The notes beneath the pieces were generated by a model. It ran no database searches, was not told where the DNA came from, and was given only the letters and a program-made list of their open reading frames with translations. Source: Monosporascus cannonballus (lineage: Eukaryota > Ascomycota > Sordariomycetes > Xylariales). Taken from it: a stretch of DNA of 64,000 bases. Within the stretch, counting starts at the first letter, position 1. The number at the start of each line of letters is the position of its first letter. The stretch covers positions 372,001 to 436,000 of the forward strand of contig QJNS01000015.1 in assembly GCA_004154925.1 (NCBI GenBank). Reading direction: 5' to 3'. This document shows, piece by piece, positions 24,799 to 38,086 of the stretch. The position numbers were made by a program, and so were the translations under genes.

Positions 24799-25150
24799 CT
24801 TTGCGAGAGGATCGTGATAGCTCGCAATTCAGGACGGTACCCGGGAATTGGTGTTGAAGGACTGTTGGTTTGCGCTTGTTGGCGGAAGTGGGCGATTGTT
24901 CAGCTCAGCAGGGCCCGGCGGTTTGCAGGAATAATTGATTGCGAAATTTCGAAAGTTTGTGTGCATGGTGGGAAAACGTCGGCTGTGGCTCGAAAATTCA
25001 AATTGTGGGTCGACCCAGTGGTCAATGCGGTAATAGTGAGGTACAGGGCACATAATGCTAGAGGAAGCGCATGAATGAATGTACCTAGACTAGCAGGCGC
25101 TAGTCAAAATAAATGGCGCACCCAACCGCCCCACCCTCCAAAATTCCATG
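24799..25150 (-). promoter_or_regulatory. eS1 upstream region at the island border
   Basis: Only about 350 bp of balanced-composition DNA separate the eS1 start codon from AT-rich mutated DNA. It contains a GGGTCGACCC palindrome near 25006-25015 and an overlapping meaningless frame. This must include the promoter of a normally very highly expressed gene. I could not identify a specific factor site. Confidence 0.45.
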
Positions 25151-26667
25151 CAATTTGCATATAGCTTAAAAGATAATAAGGGTTATTTGAAACACGATTA
25201 AGATAAAGCCTTTAAAAATATTTTATATGATAAATTTAGGCGTTAATTTAATAAGCTATACGTTATTTTCCGCCAAAAATCATATCCTTTTACCGTTATA
25301 CTATAGATTTAAATATAGCTTTTTGCTGCCCTTTATTTATTATATTCTACCCCTTTTTAATTAGCCTTATAAGCTGCCGTATATTAATATAAGAGTTGTT
25401 TATAATATAGGACTTAACTTTTTTAATGGTATTTTCGATCGGGTTCGTTTCGGGGTTATCGTAAATATTTTAAATAACGATATAACTTTTATTTTAAAAT
25501 TATTACTTAGTAATTTTTGACGTATAGCTTATATTGTTATTTTGCCATATAATTAGGTTTTTACGGCCGAAGTAAAATTTTGCAAAAGTTATTACTCGAT
25601 TTATAATTTCGATATATTTCGAAAAAGTTAATTTTTTACAGGGGTTTTTAATTTCGTATTAAAAAAAGGTGATCGCCAGTTATTTATAGTTATTAATCTC
25701 ATAACATAATAGGTTTTCTGCTTATAATATTTAAGGGAAAAATCGTAATAAAACATTTATTAAAAATATTGTTTTTGTCGGCGTTACCCCCGATTTATAA
25801 TAACGTTGGATTTAGCGACAGCTTATTACGCGTTATAATTCTTAGTTTTTTTAACGTTATCTTTATTTTCCTTTTTAAAGCCGAAATATAATTTATTTTC
25901 GGAAATAAATTTTACGAAAAAATCTGGGTTTTTTTAATAATTACCGGTTAATTCTTATTAGGTTCGTTCCACCCGGTAATTTTTAATAAAATTATTAAAT
26001 TTAGGTTTTTTCGTTTCGAAATAAATGTAAATCCTTAATAATTTAAAAGCTTTGTTAAAAATATATATAAAATATTAAGAATTTATTCCGGCCTTTTTTA
26101 TAAAAACTTACCACTTTAGCCGGTAATTATTTTAAAAGTTAAATATATAATAATAAAAATAATTAACAAATTCGATTTGTATTTTGTCGAATTTACGTTT
26201 TTTTTTCGACTTAAGGCAATATATCAGGAGTATTTTTTTTTATTTAACGCCTTTTTATAATTTCGGGAATGTCGAATATCCTAAAGAGTTAGCGATTTAA
26301 AGCGCCGATATTAAAAATATTATTAAGCTTTTTGGCCTTTTTAAACTTAGCTTTAGCCGTATTATTAGCAGTATTTACTAACGCTTAAAAACGAAGAAGG
26401 AATTAAAAAATCAGGGTGGGAAAATTTCACCGTAATTACAATATATTGCTTTTTATGATAATACAAAAAGATTATATGATCGTTATTGATATTGTTAAAT
26501 TACGAAGGCTTGAAATTATTATGATTTAAGTGTATTTGGAGGCTAGTTGGTATAAGTACGCCATTTATTTTGACTAGCGCCTAACTAGGTAGGTAGCTTT
26601 GTGGTATCTAAGTATTGCTAATAGCCCTCAAATTTACCTTATCTTGATCAGGACCCCATTTTGGAGG
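25135..26667 (-). mobile_element. Decayed Tc1/mariner-type DNA transposon (tentative ends)
   Basis: The minus strand near 25430-25465 reads DNPETNPIENTIKKVKS. This resembles the third catalytic block of DDE_3 transposases (..NPIEN..). It is followed by a helical tail (RQLIRLIKKG, then INKGQQKAIFKSI) of family-like spacing, with stops at mutated codons. The inverted pair CCTCCAAAAT (25135-25144) and ATTTTGGAGG (26658-26667) bounds 1.53 kb, a proper size for this superfamily. The outer TIR sequence is not clearly conserved and no TA duplication is certain. The family call is fairly safe; the ends are not. Confidence 0.5.
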
Positions 26668-26760
26668 TTGTGGCTACGCCTGCGGCGCAGCAGCCGTAGC
26701 CACAGCTATAGCTTTTAATTAAAAAGTATCTGTCAGGGGTCCAATATATCAACTAAATTC
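26390..26760. other. GC-balanced patch with strong cruciform
   Basis: Composition is near normal from about 26400 to 26750. It contains a perfect 10-bp stem, TGTGGCTACG (26669-26678) / CGTAGCCACA (26695-26704), with a second nested stem CTGC..GCAG in its loop. GGACCCC (26651-26657) and GGGGTCC (26735-26741) form an outer inverted pair. There is no coding frame. It may be a transposon end or a small structured element. Confidence 0.55.
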
Positions 26761-26803
26761 CTTTAAGAATAATACCTACAAAAATAACAAAACCTTTAAA
26801 ATA

Positions 26804-26849
26804 AGGCCTGATAACAAATTGTGATTTTTTCGTTTCGTTTGGTACGTTC
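26804..26849 (+). repeat. Left terminal inverted repeat of the 10.4-kb element
   Basis: This is an imperfect TIR: AGGCCT, 22 bp of partial identity, then GTTTCGTTTGGTA. Several mismatches to the right copy are T/A transversions, which RIP cannot explain, so the two ends differed before mutation. Confidence 0.6.
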
Positions 26850-27699
26850 TTATATAAATTCGCAAAAATTATTAATATTAATTTTAATAATATATGCTAA
26901 TTATAAAATTCCTAATATTTTAACTTGTATAATTTAATGCAAAATTAAAAATTTTATTTTTTAATATAATAATAATTCTAATTAATACGAAATAAAAATT
27001 ATTATAATAAAAAAACAACCCAAAATCCCGATTAATATATATTATAACCTTTTACCCCTTTTAAGTTAATACGATAATAATATAACCTTATAAGCCAAAA
27101 TAATAATATATAAAATTTAAAATCATCCGTAATAAACTTTAAAACATATTTTTTTCTTAATTAACTAAATACAAATAATATATTCGAAAATCTGAAATAA
27201 ATATTTTATATTTTCGAATATTTAATTTTTTAAAACGAAACGTTTATTTTTATCTAATACCTTTATTAATTTCTTATCGATATAAACGTAATTAACCTAT
27301 ATATTAATATTATATATACGGTCGATAACTTTATAAAAATTTTATATTATCGGTTTATTCGCCTTATATTAAACATTATACTTAACAAATAAGGCCGTAT
27401 TTTACAAAAAAAATAAATCAATATAATATATAATTTGGTTTTCGAAAAACTTAATATCTTTTTCGTTATTAAAATAAATTTTAAAAAATCCTTAATTATT
27501 TAAACTTTTTTATTAATAACTAATTTAATTATTATTTAAATCGTATTATTAATTAAATTAACGAAAAAATAACAAATTTGTATATTAATAATTTTATATT
27601 ATATTTTTATTTTAATATCCGCAAATACGAAAAAACTTAATCCAAAAATATTCGACCGTATAACTGCCGGATAATATAACTATATTATTTTTAATTTTA

Positions 27700-28620
27700 A
27701 ATAAATATCGAATAATTAACTTCAAATTACTATATTAAATTTTATTTTTAAATAATAATATGGTTTAATTATTATCGACGAAATACATTTATTATTAAAA
27801 TAAAAAAATTTCCGATTTAAATATATTAATATCCGTAATCTATATTTTTTTTTTCCTTATTTATATATATTAATTTACGTATATAATAATTACTAATAAT
27901 ACTATAAAAAAATTGCGAAATATAACAACTTTCGTTAAATCGGCGGCCTAATTAAATATAATTATAAAGCTAAAATCCGACGTTTTAATATTAATTATCC
28001 CGAAATCGATATTATTATTTTCTTTATATTCAAAAATTAACGTTTAAATTAAAAATATTTAAATTTTTAATAATTAATATATTTAAATTATTAAATAATA
28101 TCCTTTTAATTTAACTTAATAATTTACATTTTATTATTAAAAATATTATTTATATTAATAATAAAGCAAAAATTATAAATATTTATAATTACTTAATTAA
28201 GATTATAATAAATTAAGAATATTCGTTAAAAATTATAAAAAAAATTATTAAGTTTTATAATTCCGAAATACCTTACGGAAATTAAATTCGCATATATAAT
28301 AATTTAAAACAATTAAATAATTTTATCCGTATTATCGTATTTATTATTGCTTTTGGATTAAATATAAATATTTTAAATATTAATCGAATAATATAATAAA
28401 TTATATTATTAAATTTTTCGATTAAAAATTTATAATAATAATTCGGTTAAATAATTCGTAATTATAAACGATTAAATATAATTAATTATAAATAAGTTAT
28501 ATTATTTACACCTTATTAAATATTTAATAAATATAAAATTAAGTTATTTATTTTAAAAAATAGTTAAAATAATAAAAACAATTTAAGCCCGGTAAGCCAA
28601 AAACCGTATTACTTATAAAA
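27700..28620 (+). pseudogene. SF2/RecQ-like DNA helicase remnant
   Basis: At 27771-27794 the plus strand reads IIDEIHLL, resembling the helicase Walker B box (DEVH/DECH). At about 28325-28470 it reads VFIIAFGLNINI, then NRII, then LNFSIKNL followed by stops and FG.IIRN. These parallel RecQ motif V (IATxAFGMGxxIxxIxRVIQ) and motif VI (LxQRxGRxxR), with TAA standing where Gln or Arg codons are expected. The two parts are in different frames (27771 in frame 0, 28349 in frame 2 modulo 3), so there is an indel, an intron or more decay between them. RecQ-like helicases are known as subtelomeric (TLH) and accessory-genome genes in fungi. Here it is non-functional. Confidence 0.55.
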
Positions 28621-31600
28621 ACATAAAAATCGTAATAAAAAGCGACGTAACGGATTCGGATAATAAAAAAGATAATATATAATTTATTGCAAATAATCTT
28701 AATTAAAACAAAATAATTATTAAATTTTAATCTTAATTTTCGGCCGGTTAAAATATTATTTGTAAATTTCCGAAATAAAATAATTTTAATTTACGGTACC
28801 GGATACAAATAAGGCCTTAATAATATATATTATTTAACGGCAAATATATATATAAAACGATTTTAATATATTTAAAAAAAATAAAATTATTATATTAAAA
28901 AAGGACCGTAATAACCTAATTCCGGCTAAACCTTATTATAATATATATACGCTTAATTTTTTCCATATATACGAATTTTTAAATTTAAAAATATTTGCGT
29001 AAAAATAACCAAAAGCCGGTTTAATAAAAACGGTTATTTAAGAAATAATAAAATTCTGGTATAAACAACCGGCAAACAAATTATTTTTTACGTAATTATT
29101 TCCGTTTAACAATAAAAAAACAAAATAAATATTTATTTTTATTAAATTTAAACGGTTTTTGCTTAATAAATTCCTAAATAAATTAAACTAAATTAAAATT
29201 TTATATTTAATTTAAAATATAATTAAATTAATTAAAGCGGTATCCGGTTTCGATAAATTATAATATTAAGATATTTTAAAAAATTACTTATTTTTTACGT
29301 TATATATAATATACGAAAAAATTATATTTTCGATTTTATAAAAAATATAAGTAATTTTCTGTAAACGGTAAAATTCGCTTAATTGGAAATAACGGTATTA
29401 TATTTCCATACCGGAAACCAATTTATATAGGTTACGGATTATTATTACGTTATAAATTCGATAAATATCGGAAAAAATTATAAAGCCGCTTTAAATTATA
29501 TTCCGTTTTAATTAAAGCATATCGTATACGGTTATTCGGTTTAAATTAGTAATTAACGGTTTAACGGTAATCTTAATAATTTAAATATTAAACCGGCATA
29601 TAATATATATATTTTCGTAATTTAGAATTATAATTTCGGTTATAATAACGCTTATATTTATACGTATAATTTATAACGTATTAAATAATTTTAATTAAAA
29701 ACTTATTTTATTCCTTTTATTTATAACATTAACGTAAAATTTATCGTTTTTAAATATTTTTAATTTTTTAACCCCGCTTTCGTTATTATACTTATATTCG
29801 CATAATTCGTTTACTTTTATATTATTACCCGAATTGCCGGCGTCGCCAAAACGTAATAATCCACAACTTAACGTTATAAATAATATATCGGAAAAAAAAT
29901 CGAAATAATAATTTTTATTAAAGTTAAAAAATTACGCGTTAAAAATAAACGGTATTTATCGGATAATAATATTAATAACAAATTAAAAAATAAACCTAAT
30001 ATTAAATTAAAAATTAAAAAACGAAATTCTGCCGGTTTTAATAAAGGCCGATAATAAAAAACGCGTTTAATTTCGGCATATTATAATAATCGTAAAATAC
30101 GATAATTATAAATATTTATATAATATTAATTAAAACCATTAATATATTATTTATTTACAAAATATTAATTCGTTTTAATTCGAATTAATTATATGCTATA
30201 ATAAATATGTAATAAATTTTTTTTAATTAAAACAAATAACGGAATTTTGTATTATATAATTTAAATTATAATGTATTACGGTTATTAATAAATTATCCCT
30301 TTAATTTATAGCCTTTAATTTACAATACCGAAATAAAATCTTTTAAATCTTATTTTTCGATCTTTTTTTTCGAATTTATTATATTTACTTTTAAAATATT
30401 TTTTTAACTTTTAAAGTATTTTGATTTAAATTAAATAATTAAGGTAAAAAGTTAATTATATAAGTAAATAAATAATATTAATAATTTTTCGCTAATATTA
30501 AAAAGTTATTTTTTCGTTATTAATATAATTATTCCGGCGTTCGTTTTTTTTTAAATATTAATTTAAAATATTTAAAATTTCAAATTTATAATAAATTTTT
30601 ATTAATTACGTTTTATAACTTTATTTTCTTATAATTAAAATTAATATTTATTGGCGTACGGTTTTAATTAATATTTTTCGAAACCGTCCTTATATTTTAT
30701 CGTTATTTTATTAAAGATTTTAATAATTATTTTTTTTCGAATTGGAACTTTTTGATTCCCTTAGTAAAGGTTAACGGCCGGATTTAGCTTTTTTCCCTTC
30801 GCCGCGTTTTCCCTTTGTCGGCGTAATTGAATCCCCGGCTGGTTTTAGGGATTCCTTTATTTTTTCTCGGCTGGTTCTAAGAATTCCTTTATATCAAAAT
30901 CTCATATAAGTATAGTAATAATCGGATATTCCGAGTAACCGTCGAAATCCTAAATATTAATACCGAATATGCCGCAGTACCTAAAAATCCAATTTTTATA
31001 TAAAGTTATTTATTCGGCAATTAATTACGTATAATTACGGATTTTCTTTTCGTTTAATATTATAAAAATAACGTCCATATAATATATACCATAAAATATA
31101 TTGCGGTTTTATATTTTTTTTAAAATCGAAACCATAAAATTATTATATTTCTAATATTATTTATATTATATAAATCGCTATAAATTATAAATTTCTGAAA
31201 ACGATTAACGGCCCGAATTATACGGTTTTTTAGAAAATATATACCGGTTAAATCTATAATATAAAAAACGTTTATTTTGCAGTTTTAAAAATTTATTATT
31301 TAATAATTTATATAATTCGTATTTAATATTTTATTATTATATTTTAATATCAGGAAAAAAATAAATAATATTATATATTATTTAATAATTTTTTCAGGGT
31401 TTAATAAAAACGAAATTTAAGAATTATTAAAATATATAAATATATTTTTATTAATTTTTTATAAATTATATATATATAATTAAAATTCTGGAATATTTAT
31501 TTAAATATTAGTCCGAAATTATCGTAAGTAAAATATATATTAATATATATATAACGGTAAATAATTTATATTTTTTAACATATAATAATAAAATTTACTT

Positions 31601-34600
31601 TATAAAAACTTTATAATATTAAGATTTTATCGAATAATTATTTAATTTAAAAAAATAATATATATAATAAGAAATGAAGTACGGAAAATAACATTATAAT
31701 TAATATAATTCGTATCGAAAATTAACCTAACGCCGTTATAATTTTTATATACGTTCTAATTTTTTGCTAAATTACTATATATTTCTCGAATATAATTACC
31801 GTATTTTATTTTATTAAACTGTAATAATATTATTATAATAAATATATATTATTAAATATATATAAATAAATAATTATTATTAAAAAATTTAATAATATTA
31901 TAAATTTATTAATTTAAATTCGGCCTAATTAAAACCAGAAATACAAATAAAAAATATAAAATATAATAAATAAAATAAAATTCGTATATTAAATAATTAC
32001 CGAATATATTATTAATATTAATAAGAAATATGTAAAAATTTATAATATACGAATAAAATTTATAAATAATTAATAAATTATAAAAATATTTTAAGGTATT
32101 ATAAATAATTAAAATTATATAATTATAAATATATAAGTTATTAAATATAAATAAAAAAATTAATATTATTTTTTCTTATAGCAAATTAATAATATATATA
32201 AAAAACTTAATAATTATATATAAATTATACGAAATCTATATTTTATTCTAAAGTTTTTAATATAATTTATAAAATTATTTCGATTAAATATATATTAAAT
32301 ATAATTATTATAATTATTTAAAATATAATTAATATTATTTATTTAATTATAAATTTTTATAATTTCAAATACTTATTATATTTTAATATATAAAATTACG
32401 TTATTTATAATATAATAATTATTAATTAATTTTCTTTTTAGTTAATACCCGAAATCCATATTATAAAGGGTAAATAAATTCTTTACCGATATAATAAAAG
32501 CAATTTTTATTATGGCTCTTAATAATATATCCTAAACAAACCCAAAAAAATCTTATTCGCCCGGCCAAAGAAATTAAATTCGTTAATAATATTCCCAAAA
32601 ACAATTTGCCCCCGAAAAATAACCTTAAGAACGAATAACAAAATCTCGAACCAAAAAATAACCGGAACCGGTATCAAAATAATTTAAGGAAAGGCAAAAC
32701 CGATAACGTAATCCTAATTAAAACATTTTCGTATTAACCAAATAATATTTAATTATTTTAAGATATAAAATATTCCTTACGGAAAATACATATTATACGT
32801 AATTAATTCTAAATATTAAATATATATTATAAAATTATATTAATATAGCGGAAAATTAGAAAAAAATTAAATAACTTACGTTTTGGTATTAATACAAATA
32901 TATATTAATTAAAAGTTTTTTACAATTATTAAAAATTTATAAATTCAATAATATTACGAAAAACTTATATTACGAATAAAACTTTTTATTACGGAAAAAT
33001 ACGGCATTTATATAAATATTAAATATTAACAATATAACTTAAAATATCCTTTATAATAATAACCGGCAGAACAAAATTTATATTATAACGGATTATGCCG
33101 GCCTTATAAATTATTAAATTATTAAACTAATTACAGATTTTTAATTAATTACGGTTTTCGCAATTTAACGAAAAAATTATATAAACCGGATATTATATAA
33201 ATAATATAAAAAAAGTTTATAACTTTATAAACCGGGCTACCTAATCAAAAAATATATATTATGTAATTATTTTATGGATATTATAATTTGCGGAATTATA
33301 TAGACAATAAATATATAAATTACGTATAAAAATGCAACAAAAAATGTTTATACGTAATCCTCAAATATTCGGCATTATTATATAATCCGAATAAAATTTT
33401 TTAAAAAGATTTAAATACAAATATTACGTCTAAAACAAACAAAATTTTAAAATCCGAAAACATAAAAAGAATTATTAATATACAAATTATAATAACGCGC
33501 AAAAAAAAAGCAAAATAAAAAAATCTCAAAAAATATTTAAAAAATATTAATTAATAAGTTAATTACAAACTGGATATATAAGTTAATCCGAAATTATACG
33601 TTATATTTAATTATAAGCAATATAATATTTTTATACGACCTTACGAAAAATAAAACAATTAAACGGAATATAATTAATTAAAATTATACAAATTACAAAT
33701 TTAATTACTTATATTAATTTCGTTAATAATTATGTTATATACCGTATCGTAAAATATTATTTTCATATTTATGGTTTTATTACCGAAAATAAATAAATTA
33801 TATTAATATAATAATTAAATAATTATAATAATATATAAAAAGATTCCGAAATTAATTAATTAAAATTATGTAAATAACAAAATTATATTAATATTAAAAT
33901 TATAATATAAGTATTATATTATTTATAAAAATAAAAAATAATAAAAAAATAAAAAATTATATTAACGGTTTATTTTTATTCGACAAATCCTTATTTTATT
34001 TATTTAATAACAATAATAACAATAACGAACCGTCTTAATTAAAATTATTAATTAAATTATCGATAATTTATACCATAAAATCATAACTTTTTTTCGTATA
34101 CAAAATATTACGATTATTTAAAGCTAAATTATTTTTAACAAATTTAATATTAATTTTTTTGGATAATTATATTAAAATTATTTATAAATTAATTTTCGTT
34201 TTTATTATATCTAATTAATTAAGCTTATTTACGTTATTAATAATAAATACGGTATTATTAAAATCGATAAATTTAATTTCTATAATTTTACGGCTTACAG
34301 CCAAAATATTTTCGGAATCCCAGCCGTCCTTTTTAATCCGAAACGGATATCCTTTAATAAATTAAAAATTCCGAAACAGAAAATAAACGTATTTAAGAAT
34401 TTCGTTACGAAAGTCCTAAATAACGTAACGCCTATTTTGCAAAAAAATATAACGGGCATAAAATTCGTATTATAAAGATATATAATACCTAATTAAAAAC
34501 GAATTTCGGAAAAAAATAATATTAACGTTATATATATTATTTTTCGACCGGCGGAATTCGCTAACAAATTATAAATTATAATATTCGCCTTTTCGATTAA

Positions 34601-37199
34601 ATATTTTTTATATTTTTTTCTTAAATTTTATCGAAACCAAATTTAATATTAAAATCGAATTAATAAATACTTAATTTAATATTACAAAACGTAATATCCA
34701 ATAGAAATAAAATATTTTTTACCGTAATTAAATTAACTGTCCTTATAAAAAATAATAATATCGGTATTAATTATTTAATATAATTAACGTCGTTATATCA
34801 TATAACATACGAAAAATATAAATAAATTTAAGCTTTTTTTAAAAAAAAATAATAATTTCGAAATTTTTTATCGATAAAAACGGTATCGAGTAACGGTTAA
34901 TTATTATTTTTAATAAAATTAAAAAATTATCGCCCTATAAAATATTAACCGTATTAAAAATATTTTTAGTTTTGTAATTATCCGATAAAAAAACCTTATT
35001 CGGTACGTTTTAATTAAAATTATATTATTTAAAATATAATATAAATAAATTATATTTTCGAATTAAAAAATAAAATATTTACGAATTATCCGCTAAAATA
35101 TTTATATTATTAAGTAATATATTATTAATAAATAATAATAAAAAATTTTCGTCGGAAAAATCCTTATTTATTAATATATTTTAATTAGGATTCCGTAATA
35201 CCTCCCTTATTTATCCGGTACGACCAAAATATTTAAAAATTACGTTATACGTAACAGATTCAAATTCGGCGACGGTTAATCGAAAATATATATATTTTAT
35301 AAATTCGGTAAATTCCGCTTTTAAAAAAAGTTTTTAATTAAAGTATTTCGGAAAATTTTACATACGTTAAACGTTTTTATTATAAATGGTTCGTATCGGA
35401 TACGTAATTCCTACAAAAATAACGCAAATATATAAATATTATATATATAAAAAATAAAAAGTTTAAAAAAATAAAATTTCGACAATTTTTAATATAATTG
35501 CGTTATTTTATTTAAAAATTAACGATCCGTTTTTAAAATTATTTATATTTTATACGTTTTAATTATATTATTAAGCTAATAAATACGTACAAATATAAGT
35601 AAAAAATTTATTTATATATAAAATAAAGTAAAAATAAAAAAATTACCATTTTTTATTATATAAATCGGTTATTTCGGCTTAATTAACGTATATTTTCCGA
35701 ATATAATTAATTATTTTTTAAATTTATATATCCTTTAAATTTTTTTTGATAAACGTTATAAATACCGTTAATAATACCTTTATTTTCGTTAATTATATTT
35801 AACAAAATCGAAAAGCATTTATTATACGGAATACATTTTAATTTAAAAAAACCGGAAATCTTTTATTTATTACGTTTATAAAACGTATTAATAAAAATAA
35901 AAAATAAAATCCGGATAATATTAATTATGAATTAATAAAAAGTATTAAACGGTATTAAATATTATTATAATATTTTATAAAATTATTTTATTTTATAATA
36001 TTAATTAAATTAAAATATGAAATATTTTAATTTTTTAAAAAAATATAATTATAATAATAAATAAAGGCGGTAATAATATTTTATATAACGGTACCGTATT
36101 AAAACGTTATATTACGAACATAATTTTAAATATTAAAATTATTATATTAAAATACGATATCGCCTTATTATATTTAATTATAAAACGTAATTTATTTTGT
36201 TTAAAATTATATAATTATAAAAGAATTAATATAGTTATTTTAATTTTTTTTATTAACCAAATTATATTTTTATTTAATATATAATAAGTTTCGTAAATAT
36301 TTAACCTTTTTAATATATCGATATTACTTTATAATAAATTCGAAAATAATAAAAATTAATTTAATAAATAAAATAAATAACTGTTATTAATTTTAAAAAT
36401 TATTTTAACTATAATAATTAAAATTATAAAAAATATATATAAAAATATCCGGATTATTATTATTATAAAATTATTTCGTTTTTCGTTTCGTATTATACGA
36501 TTATTATGTTTTCTTAAAATATATAATTATTTAATTTAAAAATTTAAATTAATTAAAAGTAAATATTTTTATAAAATATTAATTTTTATTTAAAGTAATA
36601 TAAATTATTTTAATTTTAAATAATATTTTTTCCGGTAAATAATAAAATTTAATTTTTTATAGAAATTATAAGTTTTTCGTATAATATATTATAGTATTTA
36701 CGTATAACGGGATTTTAATTAGCCGGAATTAAAAATTCCTATTAATTTTTATATATTAATAATTTTTTATATATTCGTTTTTTTTAAAAAAATTAATTAA
36801 TTAATTAATCCGAATAATTAAATTAATAATTCGGCTTAAATTGTTATAAAAAACCTAATTACGAATAAAATTTTTAAACGTTATATTAATTTTTTTATAT
36901 TAATACCAAAAATTTAAAATACGTATATATATATTTTATTTTAAAGGTATGGCTTGGTAAAACTGGAAAAATTCGGATTTATCGTATTTTAAAAAGGGGG
37001 ATAATAACGTAATAAGTTCGGATTATAATTATTATATATATTAAGATTTAAAAATAATAAATAGGTCCTAATTAGGATTATCGTAATATTAATAATAAAC
37101 CATAATTAAAGTAATTATATATATATATATATATATATATAATTATAAAAATATATTATTATTAAGTTATTACGGATTTTTATTTTTTTTAAAAAAAGC
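28621..37199. other. Interior of the large element: mutated coding-like DNA, no assignable domain
   Basis: Parts of the plus strand still look protein-coding if TAA is read as Gln (for example about 29200-30100, 32530-32800 and 34230-34650, the last with FNFYNFTAYS and FRPAEFANKL). I recognise no catalytic motif. A less mutated patch at 30760-30900 holds two copies of a CGGCTGGTT..AATTCCTTTAT-like motif about 35 bp apart. A (TA)n microsatellite lies at about 37115-37140. No intact gene is present. Confidence 0.5.
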
Positions 37200-37245
37200 A
37201 AATATACCAAACGAAACTGTTTTTACGCAATTATAACTTAGGCCT
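37200..37245 (-). repeat. Right terminal inverted repeat of the 10.4-kb element
   Basis: Partner of 26804-26849, with TACCAAACGAAAC at 37205-37217 and AGGCCT at 37240-37245. Its outer end coincides with the start of the balanced-composition island. Confidence 0.6.
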
Positions 37246-37352
37246 CGCTGGCTCGTTACGGGGATTTGGGATTTGATTAGTTAATATTTAGCGTTATGGA
37301 GCGGTACTTGAGTGATTTTGAAGAAATTGGGAAAACGAGCCAGGGAGGCCTG
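37240..37352. mobile_element. 113-bp MITE-like inverted-repeat element
   Basis: The ends are AGGCCTCGCTGGCTCGTT (37240-37257) and AACGAGCCAGGGAGGCCT (37335-37352), inverted repeats matching at 17 of 18 positions. The ~77-bp interior is non-coding. The left tip shares its AGGCCT with the right end of the 10.4-kb element. This looks like a miniature inverted-repeat element that escaped RIP because it is too short. No clear flanking duplication is visible. Confidence 0.6.
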
Positions 37353-38086
37353 AGCTAGCTGAGGTAACCTCAAATGGCGAATAATGTACAGGCTGGCAGG
37401 TACTACATTAAATGTAGGCGCTGGACGTTTTTATGGCAGTTCGTGCTGTCGACCATCGCTATGCTCCCGCCTACTTTATCGCTCTTGATTATGTAGGTAG
37501 TATTGAAAATCAGAAACGATTTCCCGTCTTCGCATTCTCTCCCGAAACCTTCAGGTGGCGGCGCTTTGCGTGCTAACTACCTCTAAAACCTTTCTACATC
37601 TGCCAAATGCGTTTAATCCCCATAGCTACCCTAACTAGATGCTAGAATGCTCTCATGTCTCCTCGCCCATCACCTTGCGCAGCCTTGCTACAAGCATTAT
37701 TCATTATGGCGGTAACCGAATAGACTAGCACTACAGAGGTATATTGTTTCCCCGTTCAGCGTGAGCTAACAATGCTTGATTGGCATTTGCTTCTCCCTCC
37801 CCCAACGCCTTCGCTGAATATCAAATTCCACCAGCCGGCAAACGCCCAACGCCATATGAGCCTTCCTGTCGCCTGTTGGTCCTTTTCCCGTGTCCCAGCG
37901 CCCAATCCCACACGACCGGTGTGTCTGCCAGCAGCCCCCTTATGGTTTCAGGCACCAGCCGCCCCCTTAATGAGATCCCCCTCCGTCAGTTACCAGGAAC
38001 GCCCTTCTTCGGAATCCTTTGAAGCCTCTACGACCCGCATGAGGAAAGAACTGTTTTCTGTATTTATCCAGGCCTCCATCGTGCCT
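37353..38086. other. Non-coding GC-balanced DNA left of the hypothetical gene
   Basis: No convincing gene. Overlapping plus frames from 37772 and 37780 are proline/serine-rich, have no domain and lie beside and partly antisense to the minus-strand gene. The region probably includes that gene's 3' UTR. Confidence 0.45.

Larger units (their letters stand above)
26804..37245 (+). mobile_element. Large TIR-bounded, RIP-mutated element with helicase remnant
   Basis: The two ends carry an inverted pair: AGGCCT at 26804-26809 and 37240-37245, and, exactly 28 bp further in on both sides, the perfect 13-mer GTTTCGTTTGGTA (26832-26844; complement at 37205-37217). Equal spacing makes chance unlikely. 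AGGCCT is itself a palindrome, so it could be either the TIR tip or a 6-bp target duplication. The interior (10.4 kb) is AT-rich with surviving C almost only in CpG. The plus strand shows RecQ-like helicase motifs and long stretches that look coding once TAA is read as a mutated Gln codon. I cannot assign the element to a named transposon superfamily. Confidence 0.55.

Noticed and set aside
37115..37142. (TA)n tract as a centromere or origin signal
   Set aside because: A plain microsatellite inside a mutated transposon; nothing else supports such a role.
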